NCBI GenBank assembly: GCA_025677815.1
Contig: JAIXMP010000046.1
Coordinates: 186,001 to 250,000, forward strand
Source: Phascolomyces articulosus
Lineage: Eukaryota > Mucoromycota > Mucoromycetes > Mucorales > Lichtheimiaceae
Length of the DNA stretch: 64,000 bases
Reading direction: 5' to 3'
In this document: positions 49,301 to 62,052 of the stretch, piece after piece
How positions within the stretch are numbered: position 1 is the stretch's first letter
Layout of the letters: the number at the start of each line of letters is the position of its first letter
Notes under the pieces: generated by a model
Seen by the model: the letters and a program-made list of their open reading frames with translations, nothing else
Told to the model about the DNA's origin: nothing
Databases searched by the model: none
Translations under genes and position numbers: made by a program

Positions 49301-52300
49301 TGAGAAAGAGGGACACGACCAGGATCGGTAGGTGGATTACAGGCACCCACAAATTGAATACGTTCCAATGTGACCCAAGCCTTATCACTTGTACGCCAGA
49401 AACCATTGTATTCTACTAATTGACGCAAGAATGAAATAACACGCTGTGTATTATATTTGTCGGTAGCAGGCAAGTTGATTTCATCACAGAATACCACCAA
49501 CCAACGACCAATCATGGTAGGTGATAAAATAACACCATTAGGAGTCTTGCGGTATTCACAATATTGTTCAAATGTCTTGAGAATCAATTCAGGTGTAGTA
49601 GCACTTGAGAAATTGAGGCCAGCAACTTCCATATCGGGCAATTTGCGCAAAGCACTGAACAAGGTCATGGTCTTACCGGAACCAGGAGGACCACAAAGAA
49701 TCAAAGGCTTGTGCTCAGACAACCAAGAGTACAATACTTCTTCGTGACGGATTGTATCGACGGTAGGAATAATAATATCTGCTTCAGAGACCTTATGTGT
49801 CTCGATTTCAACGGTTGGCACCTTAGATTCCCATGGTACCCATTGTCCAGTGTTAACGGAAATATCATAATCGATAATACTGGTGTCATTACCAAGAGGG
49901 GGTAATTCGTAGGTTGCAGCACCACGAATAAAGTCGCCAAGGACAGTACGCAAATCCAACTTGGCATCACCAGCAAATGACCAAATGATGGAATAAATAA
50001 TACGTTTGGTAATATAACCTTCCAAATGGTCACCATTCATAGGGAAGTCAGGATGTTGAGCATTGTATTCCAAAACATTACGAACAGTTTTATTGAGCAA
50101 CGAGAAAAAGGTGGAAAGGACACGCATACGAGTGAAATCCATAATATGCTCCAATGTGGCAGCATAGACCAAAGATTTGGAAACTAAGCCTGTTTCATCA
50201 GAAAGATCAGGTTCCATGATAGTAGCGATAGCACGTTGAGTTGCCAAATTAGGCGATACAGAAGCAACAGTGTCGCCTTCGCCTTCTCCAAGACGACGGG
50301 AAGCAGGTCCTTCCTCTTCAATTTCATCCATAGGGACATTGCGCAAAGTTTCCAAATAGTTGCTAAAGATCATGGGCAAAGTAATGACATCTTCACTGAA
50401 CCAGACCATACCACAACGTGATACAGTGGCCAATGTGGCATACTTGAGAGTTTCGACTTCAAACATGATACGTACATTAGGTGGCAAGTTGAGACGTTCA
50501 CCATTAGGCAATGTCAACAATCGATTATCATCCAAGACAGAGTTCAAATTTTCAACCCACTCGGGATCGACATCACCATCAAAGATAATCCAGTGTCGCT
50601 TTTGGCTTTCACCACGTACATTATCAACAATCTTACGTAAAATGTGAGTAAAGAGACCATCGGTCCATTCACGCGTGGTAGCATCCAAAGTACCGTAAAG
50701 GGCATCCTTGGGGATAGCCTTGGGATCAATCGTGTAGGCAACACCTTCAACGCCTTCAACACGCTCCAATGCTGTCAAGAGTGATTTCCAAGCTGTACTC
50801 TTGCCGGAACCGGATGGACCCACCATCATCAAACCGTGATGAATGTTTTGAATTTGGTAAAGTTGAATCACCTTTTCCATCCAAGCATCACCAGCAACCA
50901 AGCGACGTTCTTCGCAGACCTTCTTGAGTTCTTCCTTCAAACGGTCAAGATCAACAGGTGCATACTCAACACCAGGGAACACATCTGCCAACAAGCTGGT
51001 CAAAAGAGGGATATCATCGGCAACAAGTTTAGGTACCACTGTTTCACGGATACTAATAAAAAGAGAGATTTCAAATTACTAAGTAAACCTTATTTTTTTC
51101 CTTTATCCTGTTGACTATATAAAAAGAACGCAGTTATTTGTTGTTATAAACATACCTAGAGATCAATAATTGTTGTTCCGGTTCTGATTCAGAGATACTG
51201 GCATAGGTAGTTGACTCTTCAGTACCACCTTCGATAGCCTTACGCAAGGAAGTCAACTTGTCACGCTTAAGATTACCGGCACTAACAAGCACACTCTTAA
51301 GAGCACGTAAACCGAAATCATAATGGGATTGTGGTGAAAGTTGTTCATGACACAAATTGAAAAGAGGCACCACCTTGGAAGCCAAAGTTTCTGCGGTTCT
51401 GAAACCTTGAGAATACAACATAACTTGAGCAATCAATTCACGATCTGGTTTAGTCATAGCCATGGAACGGAACAACTTCTTCAAGTTATCAGGCAAGTTG
51501 GAACGACCTGCATAACCTGGATTCATGGTAATAAAGATACCAGTGTCCAAATTGACCTTGACATTGCGTCCAACCAATTCAACTTCATGGTTAGGGTTAG
51601 ACATGGATTCCTTCAAACCCAATTGGATAGTTTGGACTTGTTGAGAGACAGCAGAAAGGATACGTTCTTCCAAACGATTGAACTCATCAAAACAACCCCA
51701 AGCACCAACTTGACAAAGACCAATAAAGATACGACCCATAGCTTGGAAATCAAAGGTTTCATCACAGCAAAAGACGAGAACGAATCGACCCAATTGAACA
51801 CCAAGGGCTTTGACGGATTCAGTTTTACCTGTACCAGCAGGACCAAAGGGTGAACCACCCAAACGTTGTTCCAAGGCTTGTGTTAATGTCAAATAACAAC
51901 GATCCGTTAATGGAGTTTGGACAAGGCGATCGACAACACCCAAATATTCGTAACCATAATAGAATTGAGCATTGGCCATGTTGATGGTCAAACGATGGAT
52001 AGGGTTCTCAATGGTGGCGTTAAAGTAGAATCGCATTTGATACAACCAGCTAAAGTCCTTGGGGGAAGCGATGTTGTTGTCGAACAAACTACGAGTAACA
52101 TCACGTTGATGGACAAGTTCAGTAACAAGATGTTCACACTTGCGACGCTTGATAGCAGTCAAGTCAAGCAATACAGCATCAGCCAATACATTAAGGTTAC
52201 GTTCGACAAGACCAATGGCACCCTGAAGAGGTGTCAAATCACCAATAGTAGATGACTCAGAAATGGTAGTAAGAGCGTTATCAACGGATTGAGTCCAAGT

Positions 52301-55300
52301 GATTTGAGCAGCAAGCACGACAAGTTGTGCAGGATAACGGTCAATCCAAGCCATAAAGTCATCCGAGCTCATTTCTTCAGCATTGTAAATGCTTTCGAGT
52401 TCAGTGACAGCATCTGTCAAGAGCATTGCTAACGAGACACGCATTTCCTTTTCCAACAAGGTCAACCAGTCATTGATCTTTGGATTGTCCTTGATGGACA
52501 CTTCGTTCTTAAATTTGACTTCTTCACCTTCCTTTGATGCCATACCCAAAATAGCGGTCTGGTCTTCATTCAACAAGATGGTAGCAATACCGGCAAACAT
52601 TTTCTTGAAATGCTTTTGAATACGTAAAATATCCTTGCTGTTACCAATGATTTCGAGCAAATCTTCATCACCAACGAAGTAGAAACGAGGGAAGGAAGCA
52701 CGTTCACGTTCAAGATACTCACCAAGAGCCTTTTGGATCTTGCTTAACAGATCGGCAAGACGTTCAAGCGACTTTTGAATGTTGGGAATATTCAACACAT
52801 CCATCACGAAGGGTGATTTGTAAACCTTCTTCATGACAGTCAAGAATTCGGTGTTGATACTTTGGAAACGCGATGTTTCGACGGGCAATAAATGTTTGAT
52901 ATCAACACTACCACTAAAGATACCTTCGAGATAAACCCATTGACGTTGTACATCGATCCAGACATCAAACAAGACGTGGACCCGGTTCAATTTATCTTCC
53001 CATGAAGCAGCATCTTCTTCAAATACCTTGTAATAAGGTGACAATTTCATGGCTGTCAAAGAATTGATATGTTCACTGGACTTGTTGAACAAATCGTCCC
53101 AACCACGAATCAAGCGACACTTGTTTTGGTAATTGACCAAATCCAAAACATAGTTAGCCCAAGTTTCCTTGACTTGCTTCAAGAATTCTTCCAACGCCAT
53201 TTCACCTTGTGCTTGCAAAATGACATCACGCACCAATGTTTCATTGCGCTTCAAGTCAAGATCCCACAAGTGACCAATGGTCATTTCGGCCAAAGTAAAG
53301 CGACCTTCCACACGAAGGGCCTTGAAAACTTGTCTCCAGTGACGTTCACGAAGTGCTTCGGATTTCAAGTCAGAAACAAGTGGGTTGACACGTAACAATT
53401 GACGTAAAGTCTCTTGAACATATTCATAGGCAGCATATTGGCGCATACGGTTGGGCATTTCCTTGGTAGAGTTAACCAATTCGTCGACACTTTGACGGAC
53501 CTTACGAGGAACAACAGAAGACCATGGTGTATCACGGATTTCGTACAAGGATTGCCATACCTTGGCAAGAGCAGTCCACACAGATTTGAGATCACGAAGT
53601 TCTTCAAGAACAGGATCAAGACGTGCTTCTGAAGTTTGCTCCAAATCAAGAGCTTCCTTGGCACGGCAAACCATATCATATTCTTCCTTGAGACGAGTAA
53701 CACGACCTTCAAAGATGGAAAGTGTGTTGGTAGCAATATCAGGTTTGATATCACCTTGTACAGGCTTGCTCTTTTCCCATTCAGCACAAATATCGCGAAT
53801 CTTTTGTTCGACAACCTTGTCTTCGGCAACAATCTTCATTTGCAAACCAGCTAATTTATAATACCATATGTAAGTCATCTGATATACACTCTTGCATATC
53901 CATTTTCAAGTATATCCAATAAAACTATCATCATAATCTTACCAATTTGTTCTTGGATAGCATTGTTCTTGCGGCTCAAGATTTCATTGAATGCACTCCA
54001 TTCACCATCCACTTGATCCACATATACCCAGTCGTTGGGGAATTGGAAACGTTGCCGTTCCAAAGTTTTTTGCCCTTGACGGAACAATTCAACATCCTGA
54101 CTCCATTTGGCCACCTTACGCTTAAGGTCTTGAACAAAAGTAATAAATGTAACAGCTTCACCAGTGGAGTTACTTTCAATCGATTGTTGTTCCAATTCAT
54201 ATCGAGCCTTGGAAACAGAGACATGGAAATCACGCATCGAAGTACCCAACATGCTACCAAACTTGTTCAAGATTTCACGTTGCCATTGATCATACTTTTG
54301 ATTAACCTTACTTTGGACTTGTTCATAATCGACCACCAAAGGACCAAAGGATTGATCTGTTTCGGAATTATCAAAGGTGCTACGGGCTTTTTTGATTTCC
54401 AACAAGATTTGTTGCCACTTGGATAAATCATCACCCAAGATGTTAAAGACATGGTTTGATTCCAAATCCCACAAGGATTGGTATTGGAGCCAAATGTTGA
54501 CGTATTCAGAAACTTGACCAATCTTATCTTCAATGATTTGATAAGCAGTCTTGAGTGAACCATCACCCATTCGGGTCAACAGACTAGCATAGGTCTTTTC
54601 AAAAGATGGATTGTCCTTAACGCTCAAGCCACCTTCGTAACGAGAACTTTGGACACGAGGCAAGTGACAAATGGTTGAGAGCCAATCGTGCAATTGAGAC
54701 CACCAACTGGCACGGGCTTGTTCAATTGGCGGGTCAAGATACATGACTTGATTACGAATACGAACTTCGTGGATCAAGGTTTGAAGAGCAGGCTTAACTT
54801 CAGGTGATTTTTGAACAGCAGCAATCTTTTCTTCAACAAGAGCAAGTGTATTGTCGCGGGTACCAGCCTTGCGCTTGCGACGGCTCTTGGAAATGCTAAC
54901 TTCAGGTACAATGGCTTCTTCATCAATACCCTTGAAACTATTAGTCCATGCCTTGATGGCTTGTTGAAGTCGACTGATTAGAACAGTTTCAATACGTTTG
55001 TCCAAACCAGCAACCCATTGATCCAAGTTGGAGTAATTTTCCAAATTCAATCGATCGATCTATACATATTTGATTAAGTGTCATGGTTATTAAATAGAGC
55101 AACGAGTTTTTGTTGATAACATAAGAAAAAAAAGCCTTTTTTTTACCAATTTTTGGATACGACCGAGAGCATCTTCAAGACGTTCAACTTGATAAGGACA
55201 GGCCTTCATTTCCTCAATGCTCTTGTTAATGTCATCATAGTAACCAATAAGTGCATCGACCTTGTCTTGGAATACAGAGACAACATTGGCAAATTCACGA

Positions 55301-58300
55301 ACAAACATCACATGTCGGTTTTCTCTGGCATCCAAAGGTGTACCAGTTATATATGACAAGGGACGATGATGGGCATCATAAGTATTGACGAAATAATCCC
55401 AACGTAAGTTGATACCTATAATAATTACATATGATTTAGTAATCATATGAAATTGCTTTTTTTTTCATTGTGCATTTCCCCCAACCATTTATAACTTACC
55501 TTTAGTAATCATAACATGGACTTCGTTTCTGTAACCAGCTACCAAGGCAGAAATATCAGGATTACGATTGACCTTGTGTACAGTTTGGGAAAATGTTCGT
55601 ACTGTTTCCATCAAACTAACAGCAAATGGATAAACACGTTTGGCATCCTTGGCAACATTGGAAATGGTATGTGGTACTTGGAAATTCAACCAAAGCAAAT
55701 TACGTACTTCCTTAAACAAGGTAATAATTTGACCATCAAAATTGACACCCAATTGAAGTGAGTTTTGGACACGATTACGGGAAACTTCAAAAATACGACC
55801 CGAGACAGAAAGATCACGACGTGTGATTTCCTGAAGCCAATTTTCATAAATTAAACGAGTATCCAATTTCTTGCGGAAACTGTTACTTTCGATTTGTAAC
55901 TTTTGACCTTCAGCATAGAGTTCCCAACCTTTACCCAAGACATCTTCTACACGTTTCATGTAGAGTGAAAGTTGACGGTCAATTTGTCGAGCCCATACAA
56001 TGGCACCTGAAATAGGGGGTAAATCACGCAATTGAGCCATCAAATAGGCTTCAGAGTTACGGTATTGCATTTTGAATTTGTCATGCAATTTGTTAATGTC
56101 TTCTTTCACACTATCAATAAGTTGTGTTTGGTATTCTTGAATAGCACCACGAATCTATACGAGATAATTACCATAGGTATTAGAAAAAATAACAGTTATC
56201 CAACAAAAAAAAACTTCAAGTGGTAAAAAATATATATACCTTGGGTCGCACAAACAATGCATTGAACTTGGAGAAGACTCTAAACATTTCGTTGGCACTC
56301 TTTGCGGTACCAAGACGATCACGAAGTCGTGCAATGATTTGATTTTCAACACGAGAAACGCGTTCATTGTATGCTGTTTCAGCTTGAACCCAGATTTCCG
56401 TGCCCTCTGTAGTAATAGAAGAAAAAGAATAAGTTTCAATGTGTTTCTTTTCTTTTCCTCTTCTTCCAGACTAAAAATTACTATAACTATTATTATTATT
56501 GTTACCTGGAGTGACATCAAGCACATCAATATTCTTAACACTTTCATAAGCAAGTTTGACTTCTTCGACAGCATTAATATCACTGATACTGATACTTTCT
56601 TCTTCTTCCATGACACTATTGACTTGACCATCCACAACAACGGTGGATTTCTTGGCACGAGGGCTTGTCATGACACGGACAATAGTTTGATGTAACTGTT
56701 CATGTTGCTTTCTAAATGCACGAACAAACGTAACACGTTCTTGTAACTTGGCATGAGCAGGGTTGATCTTGATAGGCAAGAACTTTTCAGATCGTTTACG
56801 AGTGACATCACGAGCAACATTGGTAAATTCTTTGATCAAATCATCCCATGTTTGAAATACTGCTTCAGCACCAGCTGTTGTACGTTCAAAATCATCATAT
56901 TCCATATACATTAATCGACGACTACCCAAGACTTTCAAAAGTTGGTCGTTCAAGTCACGAGAGATGGCTTCGACAAGTGGTAATGCACGACGAATGGGAT
57001 ATGGACTAATCACATAAATAATGAGATAAAGTTAATACCTACTACTCCCTTTTCTTTTTTTCTACCAATTTGTTATAAAAAATAACACTTGCGAAAGCTT
57101 AAGCTTCTTGTTCAAGTGACCAAAAATAAGTCCAAGGGATTCACGGATTTTATCAACGTCAGTTGCGGACAAAAGCTCGTTAAGAGGGAAATCCTTCATC
57201 AGTTGGTTGTATTTGTGGACTAGAATATGAATAAAAATATTCATTAGCTTGTGTTATACATATATCAAATATTAGTTATAAGAAAAAAGAACACTTACCA
57301 AGTTCCATTCCCTCCTTTAAACCAGTATCAGCAATAAAACTGACAGTAGCATGGAAACGCTTGGCATGCTTTAAAATATCCAATGTCAAGGCTATAATAA
57401 TGAGAATAGTAATAAAAATTAGTATAAAATTATTTTCTCTTTGTTTGTTCCATATGCATTAAATAAAGCGCGTAAAAACTTACTAATTTGATCACTCTTC
57501 AATTGTTCATCAATCTTTTCGAGAGCTCTTTCCATACTCAGCCAAAAGTTGATTTCTTGAATGGCAGTGCCACTGGCAGGATCACGCGACATTTTTGTGA
57601 CCTTTTGAATTTCCTTAATCCATCCGTTGACATCTCCTTGAAGTTTGTTCAAAAAGGATGAATCTGAGAAAAGGGTAGAATCAATGGCTTCTACTGTAAC
57701 ACGACGTCCTTGTTCGCGACACTAGTAGGATAAATGGTGGCACCCAACAGGTACACATAAAAAAATTAATAAATGATTGATACTTCCCACACACAAAAAG
57801 AATGACATATGAAATAAATAAATAAATAAATATAAAAAAAATTGTACCTTATCAACAGCTTTTTGAACTACAGGATGAATATTCAAAGAAATATCAGGAA
57901 TTTCGACATTTTGTTGTAAATGCAACAAACTGAGTTCAAGTTCAGCCATCTTCTTCTTTGCCATAGGAACACCCATCTTGTTATCCTCGTTTTTGGATTT
58001 ACTGCCTGATTCTTGAACGGTACCATGACGGGCATTGACATAGGCATTGAAATAAGGACTGACTGCCAAATGGATATAAGAATGCAAGAATTCATAGGCA
58101 CTGGTTTGACCCGGTTCACTCGCGTTGGGGGCACCAGGTAAATTGATAAATTGAAGTTGGGATTGTAAAGGACGAGAAGGATCCAATGTAGCTGCTCGTT
58201 TAATAATAGCTAAAGAACCAACATGTGTGGGTAAATAGGTGATTTCTTGTGAGAGTGAATAAGTGAATGTTGTTGGACTTGAATCATCTATAGACATTGA

Positions 58301-58649
58301 CGTTTATTAGTACAAGAGAATAATATGCATAAGTTGGGTCGAAAAAGAAAAATTGATATATATCAAAAAAAAAATCTTTACCTTCATCTTTGCCACCTTC
58401 ACGCTCCTTCAAAATATAAAGAACTGGACTTTGAGCATCAGTGGCGAATCGTTTGAATTTCTCAAAAGTGTCAGGATAAGCAAAGATGGTATTTTCGAGA
58501 TCAGTAACATCAGCACCTAATACCAAAGGCAGTAACTGCTCGAGATATTCTTGTAAAGCTTTTGGTTCAAATGTCAATAAAGTTTCGGATGGTGTACCAG
58601 GGGTACCAATGGCCGAAACAGGAGCAAGAGCGGGTTCTTCCTCGAGCAT
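43389..58649 (-). CDS. dhc1: Cytoplasmic dynein 1 heavy chain
   Basis: Motor subunit of the minus-end-directed microtubule motor, needed for nuclear positioning and for vesicle and endosome transport in hyphae. Exons are 58649-58382, 58287-57848, 57721-57484, 57391-57299, 57219-57093, 57005-56506, 56406-56240, 56154-55500, 55415-55147, 55059-53943, 53850-51156, 51052-47668, 47593-45439 and 45349-43389, giving 4,689 residues, the expected size. The tail and linker fill the first 1,900 residues. P-loops are AAA1 [10 protein letters not shown] (about 1959, Walker B CFDEFN), AAA2 [11 protein letters not shown] (about 2267), AAA3 [10 protein letters not shown] (about 2643, Walker B FCDEIN) and AAA4 [11 protein letters not shown] (about 2985, Walker B FIMDES). 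Then come the coiled-coil stalk with its microtubule-binding tip ([19 protein letters not shown]), AAA5, AAA6 and a C-terminal domain ending AVAIVMSF. Introns cluster in the 5' third; intron 5 is GC-AG. It looks intact. Confidence 0.98.
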
Positions 58650-60412
58650 CTTGAATGGACTTGGTTTTTAATAATGTAGATTAATAGACTCTCAATTCAA
58701 AGTTTTCTGGTTTTTTTTTTTTGAATAGGATTGAAAAATAAAAATAAAGATTTACAAAAAAAAAATAAGGTAATAAAACAAGGATATAAAGTATACAAGG
58801 TCTTTTTTTTAATAAAACAATGCCCTTCTTTGTAAGATATTATACACTTCTCTTTTTCCAATGGTAGAAAAAAAAAGAAGTGAAGGCAAAGTAAAGAAAA
58901 GAAGGTACGCGAGCTTGATTGGAAGAACTAATATGTCTAGTGTGACATTCTCAAGGTCCGACTAGAGTATGGTCACGCTTATTATACTGCGGAAAAACAA
59001 CGCGTTTATGCTTACTGTTGTTTTCAATCAGGGATGAATTATCTAGGGTTATATTGCTATATTATATTGTTATTAGTTAGTTCAAAAATAAAAGGAATTT
59101 GTATATATCATTAAGAAAAATATAATTGATATGTATGAAAGCGTTTGACCTTTGTAATAAGCTGTAAATTTATCATTCTGGCTACAGGATTGCTATAAAA
59201 TTAATTGATCATTACGGTTACGTTCAGGTGTAAAGTGAATAACTTTATATAATAGGCATGTATTAATGAAAACAATCTATTGTTAAAGGAAGCACTTTAC
59301 TATCAGTTTAAAGTGTATGACGTAAAAGAGCTAAAAAATAGTAACAATAAAGTGATTAATATGATTTGGTAGTAAGTCGTCGCATTTTATCGTGACATTT
59401 TATACATACATGTAGAAAACGTAAAAGTATTTAATATGTATTTTTAGTGTCACAAAACAAGATCTATCATGCAGATCAGAAAAATAAATAGTAAAATAAA
59501 AAAAATGTCTACCATAAAACAAAAATTTTATCAGCTTTTGTCATTTAATTTTTTTTTAAAAAAAAAAAGCTTCATGTAGAGAAAGAGAAGGACAAGAAAT
59601 GACTTATCATTGATGCCTATTCAATTTACATTGAACATCTTCGCATATACTGTTGATCACATTGAAAAGACGCAGGTTGATAATAATAATAAAAAGGAGA
59701 GAGAGAGAGAACAAAGCGTGAGATACTTCTTGTGAAGCGTAACCTGTTTCTCGGGGCCACGAGGATTTCTTACTAATGGATTATTATCTAACATGTACAT
59801 TATTTATTTTCTTACCCTTAGAATATTGTTCAAAATAAGGCTTTCTTTGTTTGGCCTCCCCATCTTTAATTAGTAACTTACAACAATGTAATTATAAAGG
59901 TAAAATGACTAAATTCAAGTTTAACTCAGGGTTTCGATAGACTAATTGTGTAACTTTAATACTTATATAGTTAACTGATTAATTGATTGCTGATGATTTA
60001 GTGATATCTTCCTCAAACTACCTAATATACAGTATACGGATATTTTGTAAAATGCATTTGTAAATAGAATTTATATTGCGAATAAGCTTGAGTATTTAAA
60101 TGTGAAAAATAATCAGTTGCTCCCATAGTCTGGTGCTGCTGCGGATATTCCTTGTATGGATGTAGACCAGAGACTTATCCAACAATTTCTTCTGTTCATC
60201 ATCCAAATAAAGGCACACTTGGGTATACGCCTCATACATTGGTTTTAGAGGAACCAAAAAAAAAAAAAAAAAACTCCTCTTGAAACTTGAATCAACCCCA
60301 TTTCTTTTTATATATAAATATATAGCTTTGACTCATTGCTCTCTACCTCTTCTTTTTTTTTCGTGTTTCTCCAATATATTAAATAACTTTAATCCCCTTC
60401 TCCCCTTGAAAA
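58650..60412. other. Divergent intergenic region, about 1.8 kb
   Basis: AT-rich DNA between the divergent dynein and STYX genes. It contains a GA repeat (about 59696-59710), several poly(A)/poly(T) runs and a C/T-rich tract just before the STYX ATG. A locally GC-richer patch at about 60115-60258 is open in a minus-strand frame (MYEAYTQVCLYLDDEQKKLL...) and in a plus-strand frame (TYPTISSVHHPNKGTLGYTP...). It lacks joining exons and may be a relic. No gene is called. Confidence 0.45.
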
Positions 60413-61529
60413 ATGGATACCAACACCGAATTTGTAACTTTACAGCCACAACAACAACAAACCACGAATGTAGAAATCGACAGAGATTATATTGAATCAG
60501 AAAGTTCTCAATGTAAAATAGACGATTGGCATTATGAAATGAGACGAGACATGCAAGAAGTTTTAGTAAGCATTTCAAAATTAATATATTTCTATGGAAT
60601 GATTTTCGCCTCAAGTGTGCTACAGTAGTTCTATGCGAAATCCCATCCATGAAAAAAAGCAACCATCACCATCCATTGAAGTTTTTCTTGAATTTGACAT
60701 CATTTATATTTTTATTTATTTATTAGCCTGGACTTTATCTGGGTCCTTTTTCAGCATCACGTAATGTACAACGATTGCATGACATTGGTATTACACATAT
60801 TCTTTGTTTCTTGGATCAAAATGAACAACGATTGTTTCGAACAGAAAATATAGTCAATCATTTCAACTTTTGGCCTGTGGAAGTATCGGATTCAGCAACA
60901 CAAAATTTGATTCCATTATTTCCTTTAGCTGCTAGTCATATCAATGAAACCTTGATCCAAGGTGGGAAAATCTTGGTGTGTTGTAATGGTGGCATGTCTC
61001 GAAGTCCTTCGTTTGTGATTGCATTTATCATGCAGGCTTATGATTTAAATGCCTCACAAGCTTATCAATATGTTCAAAACAGACGTCTTTGCATTAATCC
61101 TAATGATGGTTTCAAAAGTCAGCTTAGTGTAAGTTTTTTTTTTCTTTTTTGAAGAGGGAAAAGGGAGAGCAAAGATGGCTCTTGTAAGGAAAAAGGAAAA
61201 AAAAAAAAGTGATATATTATATTAAGGCTGGATTGGATAGGAAGTAGTATAGAGAGACTCATTTATTTTTTTGGAAAAAAAAATCGATTCAATCTTAGGA
61301 ATATGAACCAATTTATAAAGCAAGAAAAACAAATGGTGGGGATACTCAACAACAACAATTTGAACAACAACAAAGACGACGTCGACGGTCATTAGGATTT
61401 GATGATGATACAATCACGGAAAATGGACCTATGCGGATAGGTGGAGAACTGAAACGACGTACAACAGAGGCTACCAATGATCTTGAAAATATGACAGGCA
61501 CTGGTGTATCTGGCATGGCTTTACAATAA
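60413..61529 (+). CDS. STYX: STYX-family dual-specificity phosphatase with retained catalytic Cys
   Basis: Exons are 60413-60565, 60727-61128 and 61299-61529, giving 261 residues. The phosphatase domain begins PGLYLGPFSASRN, then GITHILCFLDQNEQRLFR, the P-loop ILVCCNGGMSRSPSF, and YVQNRRLCINPNDGFKSQLS followed by EYEPIYKARKT. This closely tracks animal STYX, a pseudophosphatase that binds phosphorylated substrates and sequesters ERK in the nucleus. The animal P-loop reads HGNAGISRS, with Gly in place of the nucleophilic Cys. Here the Cys is present (C-NGGMS-R satisfies CX5R), the usual preceding His is Cys, and Asp in EVSDS upstream could act as general acid. An active phosphatase is therefore possible. 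The C-terminal tail has Gln and Arg runs. Splice phases are all clean. Confidence 0.88.
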
Positions 61530-62052
61530 CAAAAGAAAAAAGAACTCTTATTTACTTGACTATTACAATCTATTATTATTATTACTACTATTATTATTAC
61601 TCATAACGATACCGCTCCCGCCGTTTTACGACGCCTTTTTTTCTTTCTTCTGTACATTTTTTTTCACGCATGACCCACACACACACACACACTTCATACA
61701 CTCATAAATTCACAAATTATCGCGCACCTTCCCCTCCCGAAAAAGAAAAAAAAATTATATATAAATTTTATAAATGTAAAAAAAATTGTGATATATATAT
61801 AAATGTTGCTTTGCTAAATGATTTTCTTATTATATAACTATAGATTATCTTGATTGCAAAATATACAATGTGTGTGTGTTTTCACATGGATGAATGAAAG
61901 TAGAGAAAATGTGGATCTGAAGAAAGAATGTTACGTAAAAAGGGGTGATATGGAAAAGGATGGATGATGAAAAAAAAAGTATATATAAGATTTATGTATG
62001 TGAATGTAAAAAAAAAAAAGGAGATGTAGGTTGGAGGGAGGATCTTTTTTTT
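61530..62052. other. Convergent 3' region with microsatellites
   Basis: About 520 bp between the STYX and MFS stop codons. It contains ATT/ACT trinucleotide repeats (61571-61602), an AC dinucleotide run (about 61676-61692), GT and AT runs and several poly(A) tracts. No gene is seen; the 61504-61707 frame is repeat-derived. Confidence 0.55.
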
